Shown: positions 5,234 to 11,522, counted from the stretch's first letter. The stretch: 11,522 bases of DNA from Methanoregulaceae archaeon (GCA_028679325.1 JAJRBS010000134.1:1-11522); one strand, 5' to 3'. Numbers and translations: made by a program. Notes: generated from the sequence alone by a model not told the origin.

Positions 5234-7198
5234 ATGGCCAAGTGGAGATGTTCGATCTGCGGTTACGTCTATGATGAAGTGCGTGGAGAACAGTCAACCG
5301 GGACTCCTCCCCACACCCTGTTCTCTGATCTTCCTGATTCATGGCACTGCCCGGTCTGCGGTGCTGACAAGAAGGCCTTCCTCCCGGTAAAAGAAGATGT
5401 CCCCGCGGGGCCTGCCGTGCCCATGGTCTGGCGGTGCAGGGTCTGCGGGTACGAGTATGACGAGCAGAAGGGAGAGAGTGCGACCGGGACCGCTCCCGGA
5501 ACGAAATTTTCAGACCTTCCCGGTGCGTGGCGGTGCCCAGTCTGCGGGGCCGAGAAGGGTGCCTTCTTCATGATCGAAAAAGAGGATATCTCCCATGATG
5601 CCGCGAAGACCACTGTGGCAGACGTGATCTTTGCGGAGATAACCAGTCAGGGGGTCGAGCTCGTTTTCGGCCTCCCGGGGACCTCTTCGCTCGGTCTGGT
5701 GGACGCCGTCAGAAGGCAGGAAAGGATGCGGTACATCGCCTTCCGCCACGAGGAGAACGCCGCCATGGCAGCGTCTGCCTACCACAAGCTGACCGGGAAG
5801 ATCGTCGTCTGCCTGACCATCGCCGGTCCGGGTGCGACAAACCTCACCACCGGCCTCTACGATGCCAAGGAGGACGGGGCCGCGGTCCTTTCCATCAACG
5901 GGCAGGTGGAGACCCAGTATACCGGTCCCTACGGGATCCAGGAGATCGACCAGGACGCCTTCTTCCGCCCGGTGACGGTCTACAACAACACCATCTACGA
6001 CCGGAAGATGACCGTCCTGCTTGTGGACAGGGCGCTCAAGTATGCCCTGCTCCGGAAGGGTGTTGCCCAGCTCTCGGTCCCGAACAATGTCCAGAAACAG
6101 GGGCTCGATGCCCGGTTCTGCCGGAGGGAGACCGGCATCGTCTCTCCGCATATCCTTCCCGACGACGGTATGATCCAGCAGGCCACAAAGGCCATCGATG
6201 ACGCTGAGAGGCCGGTGATCATTGCCGGATGGGGAGCGTTTGCTTACGGTGATGCTGTCCTCGCCCTTGCCCGGAAGATAGCGTCCCCGATCCTGACCAC
6301 CTTCCGGGCTAAGGGGGTGGTCCCGGACGATAACGAGTGGTTGATCGGGATCCTCGGCGCACTCGGTCCGCCCCAGGCCCGGACGCTGGCTAACGACGCG
6401 GACCTTCTCATCACCCTCGGGGTAGGCTTCTCGAAATTCACGAATATTCCCCTCGACAAGAAGATGGTCCAGCTGGATATCGATCCTATCAAGCTCGGCA
6501 AGGGTGCCGAGACAACCTGCCTCTGGGGAGACTGCGGCCTGACCATCCCCCGGCTGACTGCCGGAGTCCGGGCCCGGAACATCGAGCATGTTTTGAAGGA
6601 GATCGCGGGCATGAAGCGGGAATGGGATGACCAGCGGGAACGCGAGGCAGACCCGGAAGCGATACCGGTCAGGCCCCCCTACATTATGAAGGTCCTCTCA
6701 GAGACCATCCCCGACGACGCGGTGATCACCTTGGATGTGGGAGAGAACCAATGGTGGTTTGGCAGGAACTTCCGGATGAAACGGCAGAGGTTCGCCATGT
6801 CAGGCTACCTGGGGACCATGGGTTTTGGTTTCCCGGCGGCCATCGCCGCAAAACTGGCCTATCCGGAGAGGAAGGTCTTCTGTATCACCGGAGACGGAGG
6901 ATTCTCCCAGGCCATGTCAGATTTCGTGACCGCCGTCAAGTACAAGCTCCCTATGGTGGTGGTGATCCTGAACAACCACCAGCTGGGGATGATCCAGGTC
7001 GAGCAGCTGATGGAACACTACCCGAACTTCGGGACCGAGCTCCTGAACCCTGATTTTGCTGCTTATGCACGGATCTGCGGAGGGGAAGGGGTGAGGGTGG
7101 AGAGACCGGGCGAGCTGAAAGGGGCCATCGAAGAGGCCCTGAGACGGGACGTCCCGTTCATTGTCGACGTCGAGACCGACCCCCGGCGATTTCCCTAG
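5234..7198 (+). CDS. Tandem rubredoxin domains fused to a ThDP enzyme (pyruvate oxidase/acetolactate synthase-like)
   Basis: 654 residues, three parts. Two complete rubredoxins come first: C6, C9, C39, C42 and C68, C71, C101, C104, both Cys-x2-Cys-x29-Cys-x2-Cys with the usual GTxFSDLP and WxCPVCG blocks; each should hold one Fe(Cys)4. A full thiamine-diphosphate enzyme follows from about 123. The PYR domain has FGLPG and RHEENAA with the probable cofactor-activating E173. The middle domain (about 306-445) has LLITLGVGFS and QLDIDP, resembling FAD-binding pyruvate oxidase/acetolactate synthase. The PP domain has GDGGF (553-557) through NN (580-581), the diphosphate-Mg site. Family members decarboxylate a 2-oxoacid, often pyruvate. 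The membrane-binding tail of E. coli PoxB is absent. I infer that electrons from a flavin or the ThDP intermediate may pass to the rubredoxins in place of quinone; substrate and FAD binding are not proven. The ATG at 5234 has a close ribosome site and its own TATA box. Confidence 0.93.
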   Translation: MAKWRCSICGYVYDEVRGEQSTGTPPHTLFSDLPDSWHCPVCGADKKAFLPVKEDVPAGPAVPMVWRCRVCGYEYDEQKGESATGTAPGTKFSDLPGAWRCPVCGAEKGAFFMIEKEDISHDAAKTTVADVIFAEITSQGVELVFGLPGTSSLGLVDAVRRQERMRYIAFRHEENAAMAASAYHKLTGKIVVCLTIAGPGATNLTTGLYDAKEDGAAVLSINGQVETQYTGPYGIQEIDQDAFFRPVTVYNNTIYDRKMTVLLVDRALKYALLRKGVAQLSVPNNVQKQGLDARFCRRETGIVSPHILPDDGMIQQATKAIDDAERPVIIAGWGAFAYGDAVLALARKIASPILTTFRAKGVVPDDNEWLIGILGALGPPQARTLANDADLLITLGVGFSKFTNIPLDKKMVQLDIDPIKLGKGAETTCLWGDCGLTIPRLTAGVRARNIEHVLKEIAGMKREWDDQREREADPEAIPVRPPYIMKVLSETIPDDAVITLDVGENQWWFGRNFRMKRQRFAMSGYLGTMGFGFPAAIAAKLAYPERKVFCITGDGGFSQAMSDFVTAVKYKLPMVVVILNNHQLGMIQVEQLMEHYPNFGTELLNPDFAAYARICGGEGVRVERPGELKGAIEEALRRDVPFIVDVETDPRRFP

Positions 7199-7213
7199 AG
7201 TATTCCGGATGAC

Positions 7214-7230
7214 CCGGGAAGAAATCCCGG
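7214..7230. repeat. Small inverted repeat between two convergent genes
   Basis: A six-base stem CCGGGA/TCCCGG with a five-base loop lies in the 38-base gap between the converging ThDP enzyme and TrmO-like genes. There is no T-run after it in either direction, so a terminator role is doubtful. Confidence 0.25.
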
Positions 7231-7236
7231 ACCCCC

Positions 7237-7746
7237 TCACTCTCTCGTGTGTTTCCTGGCCAGCGGATCCAGGCCTGCCGGGGTGAACTTTTCTGTTCCA
7301 ACAGCCCTCCGGGTCGCTTCATCGAGCCACCCGCAGCGGACAGGATCACGGACATCGAACTGTCCGACGTAGGGTTTGATGTCCAGCAGCGGGGTGCCGT
7401 CGAGGATATCGACGCCCCTGACCCGCAGGGTTAAATCCTTGACGGAAACGAGTTCAACGATGGAGAGGCCGATGGTGTTTGGCCTGTCCGGGTGCCGTGT
7501 GGAGAAGATTCCCCGTTCGACGGTATCGAGGAACGGTCGGACGCTGAGTTGTGGAGGGCCAGCCTCGTGGAAGTGGTAGATGAGGAAGAGGTGGGAGAAC
7601 CCCTCGAGGTCCTTCAGTCCTTCCCTGAACTCCGGCAGGATCTCGATAGATCCTTCCACGCCGCTGTAGACCCCCTGGATAGGGATCGCCTCCCGGTCCC
7701 TGAGATCGGTGTGGATAGTTCCGATGACCGAATAACAGACCTCCAT
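7237..7746 (-). CDS. trmO: TrmO/TsaA-type tRNA methyltransferase
   Basis: 169 residues of the TsaA-like beta-barrel family. E. coli TrmO uses S-adenosylmethionine to methylate N6-threonylcarbamoyladenosine at tRNA position 37. The diagnostic run is present: GVEGSIEILPEF (29-40), GFSHLFLIYHFH (49-60), RPFLDTVERGIFSTRHPDRPNTIG (70-93), and DGTPLLDIKPYV (116-127). The C-terminal extension of the E. coli enzyme is shorter here, as in many archaeal members, so substrate identity is by family only. The ATG at 7746 has GGTAATCTGGT ahead of it, a weak ribosome site. Convergent with the ThDP enzyme gene and divergent from the cysteine hydrolase gene, with which it shares a 112-base control region. Confidence 0.87.
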   Translation of the reverse strand: MEVCYSVIGTIHTDLRDREAIPIQGVYSGVEGSIEILPEFREGLKDLEGFSHLFLIYHFHEAGPPQLSVRPFLDTVERGIFSTRHPDRPNTIGLSIVELVSVKDLTLRVRGVDILDGTPLLDIKPYVGQFDVRDPVRCGWLDEATRRAVGTEKFTPAGLDPLARKHTRE

Positions 7747-7784
7747 ACCAGATTACCAGCACGGGAGAAGAAAAAACAGGCTGT

Positions 7785-7810
7785 TTCTCCCGGAAGGCGG
7801 TCCGGGAAAA
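7785..7810. repeat. Imperfect inverted repeat in the divergent promoter region
   Basis: A seven-base stem TCCCGGA/TCCGGGA (7788-7794 and 7801-7807) around a six-base spacer. After one mismatch, TT at 7785-7786 and AA at 7809-7810 pair again. It lies near the expected transcription start of the leftward TrmO-like gene, so it could be an operator or a leader hairpin. Confidence 0.35.
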
Positions 7811-7818
7811 CCGGCTTC

Positions 7819-7826
7819 TTTAATTT
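7819..7826. promoter_or_regulatory. AT-rich TATA-like element between trmO and the hydrolase gene
   Basis: TTTAATTT would start rightward transcription near 7848, 11 bases ahead of the hydrolase ATG. Read leftward (AAATTAAA) it would start the TrmO-like gene near 7796. It is the only good AT-rich candidate in the gap. Confidence 0.45.
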
Positions 7827-7828
7827 CA

Positions 7829-7840
7829 CTCTGATCAGAG
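7829..7840. promoter_or_regulatory. Perfect 12-bp palindrome, candidate operator
   Basis: CTCTGATCAGAG is its own reverse complement. It sits directly after the TATA-like element and just before the expected start of transcription of the hydrolase gene. A dimeric repressor bound there could block RNA polymerase. The regulator is not known and no regulator gene is in the window. Confidence 0.4.
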
Positions 7841-7858
7841 ATTATTGGGGAACAGATC

Positions 7859-8428
7859 ATGTCACGAGCGGCGTTGCTGATCATCGATATGCAGAATGAT
7901 TTCGTCCGGGAGGGATCTCCTCTCCGGGTGGAGGGTGCGGCGACGATTACTGGTCCGGTCCGTTCGTCGCTGGATATCTTCCGGCGCTGCCATCTTCCGG
8001 TCTTCCACGTGCTGCGGGTTCACCGGAAGGACGGAGCGGACGTCGAGATCTTCCGGCGGGACCTGTTCCAAAAGACACCATTTGCGGTCGAAGGAACGCC
8101 GGGGGCGAGGGTCATTTCGGAACTGAAGCCGTCGGACGGTGAGTACATCATCCGGAAGATCCGGATGAGCGCCTTCATGCAGACCGACCTCGACCTCATC
8201 CTCCGGTCTCAATCCGTGGATTCGGTGTATGTTGCCGGGATCCAGACTCCGAATTGCATCAGGACCACGGTCTTCGATGCCATGGCTTTGAACTATCGGA
8301 CCTTCCTCATTGAGGACGCCGTCGCCGCGAAGAACGACGAGATCCACAGGGCAAACTGCCGGGACATGGCCGCCATCGGGGTCGGCATGGTACGGGTCGC
8401 CGAGCTTGAAAAGATGCTCCGGGTCTGA
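7859..8428 (+). CDS. Isochorismatase-fold cysteine hydrolase
   Basis: 189 residues covering the whole isochorismatase-like fold. The catalytic triad is clear: D10 in LLIIDMQNDF, K100 in IIRKIRMSAF and nucleophile C133 in VAGIQTPNC. Family members hydrolyse amides, imides or enol ethers (nicotinamide, biuret, ureidoacrylate, isochorismate). The metal-site histidine motif DxH typical of nicotinamidase after the first strand is not seen; instead residues 50-63 read HVLRVHRKDGADVE, so nicotinamidase activity is unlikely. Substrate unknown. The ATG at 7859 has only a weak G-rich ribosome site (GGGGAAC), consistent with a short leader. Divergent from the TrmO-like gene, with a palindromic candidate operator at the promoter; followed by a T-run terminator. 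Confidence 0.9.
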   Translation: MSRAALLIIDMQNDFVREGSPLRVEGAATITGPVRSSLDIFRRCHLPVFHVLRVHRKDGADVEIFRRDLFQKTPFAVEGTPGARVISELKPSDGEYIIRKIRMSAFMQTDLDLILRSQSVDSVYVAGIQTPNCIRTTVFDAMALNYRTFLIEDAVAAKNDEIHRANCRDMAAIGVGMVRVAELEKMLRV

Positions 8429-8439
8429 AATCCAGGTAA

Positions 8440-8446
8440 TTTTTTT
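8440..8446 (+). terminator. T-run after the cysteine hydrolase gene
   Basis: Seven consecutive T eleven bases after the stop codon, in a 45-base gap between converging genes. Typical of archaeal intrinsic termination. Confidence 0.5.
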
Positions 8447-8473
8447 ATAAGTTCCCAGAACGGCCGGCTTCCG

Positions 8474-9064
8474 TCACATCCTATCAAGGGCCTTCTTTAA
8501 TTGCTGGAAGTCAGCCGTGAGCTCCGGGCGGAGGTTGGGGTTATGGGTGACCACGGCCGGGTGATACACGGGAAGAACGATGACCGCTCCGAACCCGGCC
8601 CGGGCATGCAGGATCTTGCCGTGGATATCGCTGATCTTCCCCTCATCAAGTCCGAAAGACCGGCAGATCTCGCGGGCAGCAAATCTCCCCATGGGGACGA
8701 TCACCTGCGGTTTCAGCAGGTCGATCTGCCGCTCGAGATAGGGATGGCAGGCGGCGATCTCGTCATCCTTGGGATCGCGGTTTTTCGGTGGCCGGCACTT
8801 GTTGATGCTCGTGATATAGACCTCTCTTCGGGAGAGACCGATCGAGGACAGGAGTTCCTCCAGGATCGAGCCGGCCCTGCCGACGAAAGGTCTCCCGAGT
8901 TCGTCCTCCCTCTTTCCCGGGGCCTCTCCGAGAAGGAGAATCCGTGAAGGCACCGGACCCTCTCCGGGAACGGCCCTGGTTCTCCCTTCTGACAACCGAC
9001 ACAGGGTGCAGGTGAGGATCTCCTGGTTCAGCCGGGCAAGGATCGGGTTATCGTCACCGGTCAT
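8474..9064 (-). CDS. Uracil-DNA glycosylase, family 4 (4Fe-4S type)
   Basis: Removes uracil from DNA at the start of base excision repair. 196 residues with the family 4 layout: four cysteines for the iron-sulfur cluster (C19, C22, C90, C106), motif 1 GEAPG (46-50) running into EDELGRPFVGRAG, NKCRPPKNRDP (88-98) and motif HPA (168-170). The order CxxC, Cys, x15, Cys is that of thermophile/archaeal UDGa; family 5 enzymes differ in the first motif. The ATG at 9064 overlaps the stop of the flavoprotein gene by four bases (ATGA), and GGTGA sits four bases ahead of it, so the two are translated together. This pairing of a DNA repair enzyme with an iron-sulfur flavoprotein could reflect a shared need under oxidative stress, or be incidental. 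Confidence 0.92.
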   Translation of the reverse strand: MTGDDNPILARLNQEILTCTLCRLSEGRTRAVPGEGPVPSRILLLGEAPGKREDELGRPFVGRAGSILEELLSSIGLSRREVYITSINKCRPPKNRDPKDDEIAACHPYLERQIDLLKPQVIVPMGRFAAREICRSFGLDEGKISDIHGKILHARAGFGAVIVLPVYHPAVVTHNPNLRPELTADFQQLKKALDRM

Positions 9065-10023
9065 TGTTCACCAGAAGCCGGCCGGGAGGCCTTCTGTTCT
9101 GTCATCTTCCTGAGAGTCCTTCGGAGGAGTTCCCGTGTCTTCTCTTCGACTCCCGGAATTGTCCTGATATCCTTCTTGTGGTCGAGGCCATCGACCAGCA
9201 CGCTCCCGGAGGGAATGATATGGATATTCCGCATGAAATCATTGACCACCCGGGTCACGCAGGTGAAGTTCTCCTCGCCCGTCCTGCCGGCCACGGCGAA
9301 AAGAAGCCCTCGTTTTGCCCGGGAGTCACCTGCCAGGATCATCTCGGCATGAAAGGCCTGGAACCGGTCGATGACCAGCTTCAGCCCGGCCGGAACAGTG
9401 CTGGTGTAGACCGGCGTGCAGACGATGAGGAGGCCGGCCTGGCGGAGTGCATCGATGACCCCCGTCATGTCATCCTGAAACGTGCATGTGCCGGTGTTGT
9501 AACACTGGTAGCACCCGATACAGGGCCGGGCCATGAGGTCATGCACGAAGATGACCCTGCCGGTGAAGCCGGCGGCCTCCACCTCCTCGAGAGCCCAGGA
9601 GGCCAGGAGACCGGAATTGCCGTCCGCACGGGGGCTCCCCTGGAGGATTAGGACATCGGCCCCTGCCTCCACCCCGGTCTCTCGGACCGTTTCACGGCGG
9701 GAGAGGAATGGTCCGGGCCCCTGGTCTTTCAGGAGATCCTCCCAGTCATCCAATTTTTTTCGTGCGACATCGCCGGCATCAAGGAATGCGGCAGGGGAGT
9801 ATTCGTAACTGTTGGTCTTGAACAGGGTCACAGATTTTTCACCGGAAAGGAGACGAAGAGTGTACAGGATCATGCCCGGATAGAGTGAAGAGAGGTCCCA
9901 CCGTGACAGGACAAGGGTATAAACACCCCCTTCCCTGGTTACCTCCCTCCTCCCGATCTCCTCCTCTCCCTGCATGGCACTCTGGATGTATTGAGAGAAC
10001 TCCTCATTATCTCTCCGGTCCAT
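9061..10023 (-). CDS. Iron-sulfur flavoprotein (NADPH-dependent FMN reductase fold) with extra N-terminal domain
   Basis: 320 residues. From about 123 on it is a flavodoxin-like FMN domain: VLILQGSPRADGNS (124-137) is the phosphate loop, and TPVYTSTVPAGLKLVIDR (203-220) is the second flavin loop. C168, C171, C174 and C180 (Cys-x2-Cys-x2-Cys-x5-Cys) followed by DDM match the compact 4Fe-4S motif of archaeal iron-sulfur flavoproteins, which reduce O2 or H2O2, or carry electrons from ferredoxin. Residues 1-115 form a separate domain that I cannot assign; it has no cysteine. The ATG at 10023 has no ribosome site; methionine 17 (9975) is an alternative and would shorten this domain. It overlaps the glycosylase start by four bases and is divergent from the permease gene. 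The cellular role is uncertain; cytosolic redox carrier or reductase is likely. Confidence 0.88.
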   Translation of the reverse strand: MDRRDNEEFSQYIQSAMQGEEEIGRREVTREGGVYTLVLSRWDLSSLYPGMILYTLRLLSGEKSVTLFKTNSYEYSPAAFLDAGDVARKKLDDWEDLLKDQGPGPFLSRRETVRETGVEAGADVLILQGSPRADGNSGLLASWALEEVEAAGFTGRVIFVHDLMARPCIGCYQCYNTGTCTFQDDMTGVIDALRQAGLLIVCTPVYTSTVPAGLKLVIDRFQAFHAEMILAGDSRAKRGLLFAVAGRTGEENFTCVTRVVNDFMRNIHIIPSGSVLVDGLDHKKDIRTIPGVEEKTRELLRRTLRKMTEQKASRPASGEQ

Positions 10024-10033
10024 AAAAGGCGGT

Positions 10034-10040
10034 TATTTAT
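10034..10040 (+). promoter_or_regulatory. TATA box of the GntP-type permease gene
   Basis: TATTTAT centred 28 bases before the ATG at 10065. Transcription would begin within a few bases of the start codon, so the mRNA is probably leaderless. No Shine-Dalgarno is seen before this ATG, which agrees. The same AT-rich stretch may drive the leftward flavoprotein gene. Confidence 0.5.
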
Positions 10041-10064
10041 GCGTGGTCATCGATAACCTTCCCG

Positions 10065-11315
10065 ATGGACCCTCTGCCGGCCTTTGCCATCACCCTCGTG
10101 CTCATCTCGGTGATCGGGATATGGCACCGTATCCCTCCCTTCTTCACGCTGGTCGGCGGGGCAATCTTCTTCGGCATCCTGACCGGGATCCCTCCCGACC
10201 AGCTCATCCAGGCCATTACCAGCGGCCTCGGCAGGGTCTTCGGGCTCTTCGCCATCGTGATCCTGTCAGGGGCGATCATCGCCAAGGTTCTCGATGAGCA
10301 GGGCCAGATCGAGCAGATCGTGGCCGATATCCGCCGGTTTGCACGGAGCCCGGCCACCCTCTCCGGGGCCTCTGCCTATCTCCTGGCCCTGCCGGTGGCC
10401 TGCAGCATCACCGCCTTCATCATCCTCGAACCGGTGATCCGCAACCTCGAAGGCCGGGACCGGGAGTTCCGGGTGCTGGTCTTCATCGCCGCCCTGGGTA
10501 GTCTCCTCTCCTTCGGGCTTCTCTACCCGACTCCGGTCACGATGCCTCTCTTCACGACCTTCCCGGGAGGTTCCCCGCTCCTCTACGATGCCCTGGCGAT
10601 ACCCCTGTCGCTCCTCCTCCTCGGATGTGTCCTGCTCGTGTTCCGGATCAGGGCTCCGCCGGGAAAAACGGAAGACCAGACTCAACCTGACGATCCCGGG
10701 CAGCAGAAGGCGGGGCTCCACTGGCGGGCCTGGGCGCCGTTGATCGCGATCTTTCTCGCCATCCCTGTGGCATGGGCGCTCGGCCTCTCAACAGGATCTC
10801 TCATCCAGGTGATCATGCTCGCGGGTGCGGCGACAGCTCTGATTCTGGCTCCCGCGGGACCGCGGATGTCGGGGATGCAGCGGGGAGCCAAGCATGCCGG
10901 GGTCGTCATCTTCGATATCTGCGGCGCCGGAGCTCTGGCGTCCGTGATCCTTGCCAGCGGGTTTGCGGAAGCAGCCTTAGACGGGGTGGGAGCAGTCATA
11001 CCGGTCCTCTTCGTCCCCTTCGTCATTGCCGCCCTGATCCAGACTGCTCAGGGGTCCCGGGTGGTGACAGCGGTGGTGACGGGAGGGATCCTCGCCGGAA
11101 GCCAGGTGGCGGCGGCATTCGAGCCCATCCCCCTCATCCTGATGATCGTTGCCGGGACGTTCGTGGTGAGCTATGTGACCGATCCCTACTTCTGGATCGT
11201 CCAGAAGGCCACCGATGAAGGTGTCGGCAGGGTTATCCGGAACTACACCCTGCCACTGGCGGCATGCGGATTCGTTATTCTCGCGGTTGCTACGGCCCTC
11301 CAGCTCATGATGTAA
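10065..11315 (+). CDS. GntP-family permease
   Basis: 416-residue polytopic membrane protein of the gluconate:H+ symporter (GntP) family, about 11-12 hydrophobic segments with a polar cytoplasmic loop near 195-220. Family features: a proline/glycine-rich first pair of helices with PPFFTLVGGAIFFG (24-37), GSLLSFGLLYPTPVTMPLF (145-163), the conserved AQGSRVVTAVVTGGIL (328-343) and a late SYVTDPYFWIVQKATDEG (369-386), equivalent to the SHVNDSGFW region of bacterial GntP. Known members import gluconate, idonate, glycerate or lactate-like hydroxyacids with protons. The substrate here is unknown and gluconate need not be it. The ATG at 10065 fits a leaderless mRNA. Ends two bases before the stop of the oppositely oriented SemiSWEET-like gene. 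Confidence 0.87.
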   Translation: MDPLPAFAITLVLISVIGIWHRIPPFFTLVGGAIFFGILTGIPPDQLIQAITSGLGRVFGLFAIVILSGAIIAKVLDEQGQIEQIVADIRRFARSPATLSGASAYLLALPVACSITAFIILEPVIRNLEGRDREFRVLVFIAALGSLLSFGLLYPTPVTMPLFTTFPGGSPLLYDALAIPLSLLLLGCVLLVFRIRAPPGKTEDQTQPDDPGQQKAGLHWRAWAPLIAIFLAIPVAWALGLSTGSLIQVIMLAGAATALILAPAGPRMSGMQRGAKHAGVVIFDICGAGALASVILASGFAEAALDGVGAVIPVLFVPFVIAALIQTAQGSRVVTAVVTGGILAGSQVAAAFEPIPLILMIVAGTFVVSYVTDPYFWIVQKATDEGVGRVIRNYTLPLAACGFVILAVATALQLMM

Positions 11316-11317
11316 GG

Positions 11318-11522
11318 TCACCAGGTCCTGTTCAGGGTCTTGTAGTGGTAGTAGAGCAGAAGGGCAGCTACCAGGGTGATGAAGCTGACAAGGTTTGCGC
11401 TGATAATGACCAGGTCCCCAATGGCATAGCCGTAGACCGTCCAGAGAGCGACTCCGGCGGCGAACTGGTAGAGGGTGAGGACGCTGACGTCATGCACGAG
11501 TTTCGTCCGGTACATCTTCACG
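11318..11522 (-). CDS. SemiSWEET/MtN3-like membrane protein, partial (N-terminus outside the window)
   Basis: The visible 67 residues read as the last two thirds of a SemiSWEET-type sugar transporter of about 85-95 residues, which works as a dimer of three-helix units. KMYRTKLVHDVSVLTLYQF matches the segment right after the family's PQ-loop, and ALWTVYGYAIGDLVIISANLVSFITLVAALLLYYHYK gives helices two and three with the conserved IxANLVxF. A GTG lies at 11521, but the first helix and PQ motif must precede it, so the gene continues past the window edge. Sugar specificity cannot be inferred. Convergent with the permease gene, with a two-base gap and so no room for separate terminators. Confidence 0.75.
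   Translation of the reverse strand, partial: VKMYRTKLVHDVSVLTLYQFAAGVALWTVYGYAIGDLVIISANLVSFITLVAALLLYYHYKTLNRTW

Noticed and set aside
5510..6589. Long open frame on the - strand inside the ThDP enzyme gene (359 codons)
   Set aside because: Composition is typical of an antisense shadow, and the sense strand codes for a conserved enzyme over the whole span.
9064..9651. Open frame on the + strand opposite the iron-sulfur flavoprotein
   Set aside because: Shadow of a well-supported gene with flavin and 4Fe-4S motifs; no motif of its own.
1..11522. CRISPR array, tRNA/rRNA genes, insertion sequence or phage genes
   Set aside because: Read for repeated spacered units, cloverleaf-like segments, terminal inverted repeats and transposase or integrase motifs; none was seen by eye.

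Overview
This window looks like a GC-rich piece of a euryarchaeal genome, most likely a methanogen of the Methanomicrobiales. That is an inference. It rests on a form III-type RuBisCO, AT-rich TATA-like boxes about 25 bp ahead of several genes, Shine-Dalgarno sites of the GGTGA/GAGGTG type next to apparently leaderless genes, an iron-sulfur flavoprotein, a family 4 uracil-DNA glycosylase and rubredoxin domains. No rRNA, tRNA, CRISPR array, insertion sequence or transposase is visible. Coding density is high, and all gaps are well under 300 bases.

Left part (1-3890): an ammonium channel gene runs leftward and is divergent from a class I glutamine amidotransferase-like gene. The two share one short AT-rich promoter region. 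They are followed on the + strand by the RuBisCO large subunit, with every catalytic position I could align conserved except one phosphate-loop glycine. 14 bases further on comes a small cysteine-rich CxxCxxCC (YkgJ-type) protein.

Middle (3890-7200): a leftward four-helix membrane protein of unknown function is divergent from a small unknown protein, which is translationally coupled (TTGA overlap) to a second CxxCxxCC protein. Then comes the most unusual gene here: two complete rubredoxin domains in tandem fused to a full-length thiamine-diphosphate enzyme of the pyruvate oxidase/acetolactate synthase superfamily.

Right part (7200-11522): a TrmO/TsaA-type tRNA methyltransferase gene (leftward) is divergent from an isochorismatase-fold cysteine hydrolase (rightward), with a perfect 12-bp palindrome in the shared promoter region. 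A leftward two-gene unit follows: an iron-sulfur flavoprotein with an extra N-terminal domain, overlapping by ATGA with a 4Fe-4S uracil-DNA glycosylase. It is divergent from a GntP-family permease that is probably translated from a leaderless mRNA. The window ends in the C-terminal two thirds of a SemiSWEET-like membrane protein running off the edge.

Taken together, the region is rich in metal-centre proteins (two CxxCxxCC proteins, two rubredoxin domains, one iron-sulfur flavoprotein, one Fe-S glycosylase). It combines carbon metabolism (RuBisCO, ThDP enzyme, GntP permease) with nitrogen uptake (Amt). Whether these form one functional module is open. The best candidate for something undescribed is the double-rubredoxin ThDP enzyme, which could be a 2-oxoacid oxidase that hands electrons to its own rubredoxin domains.
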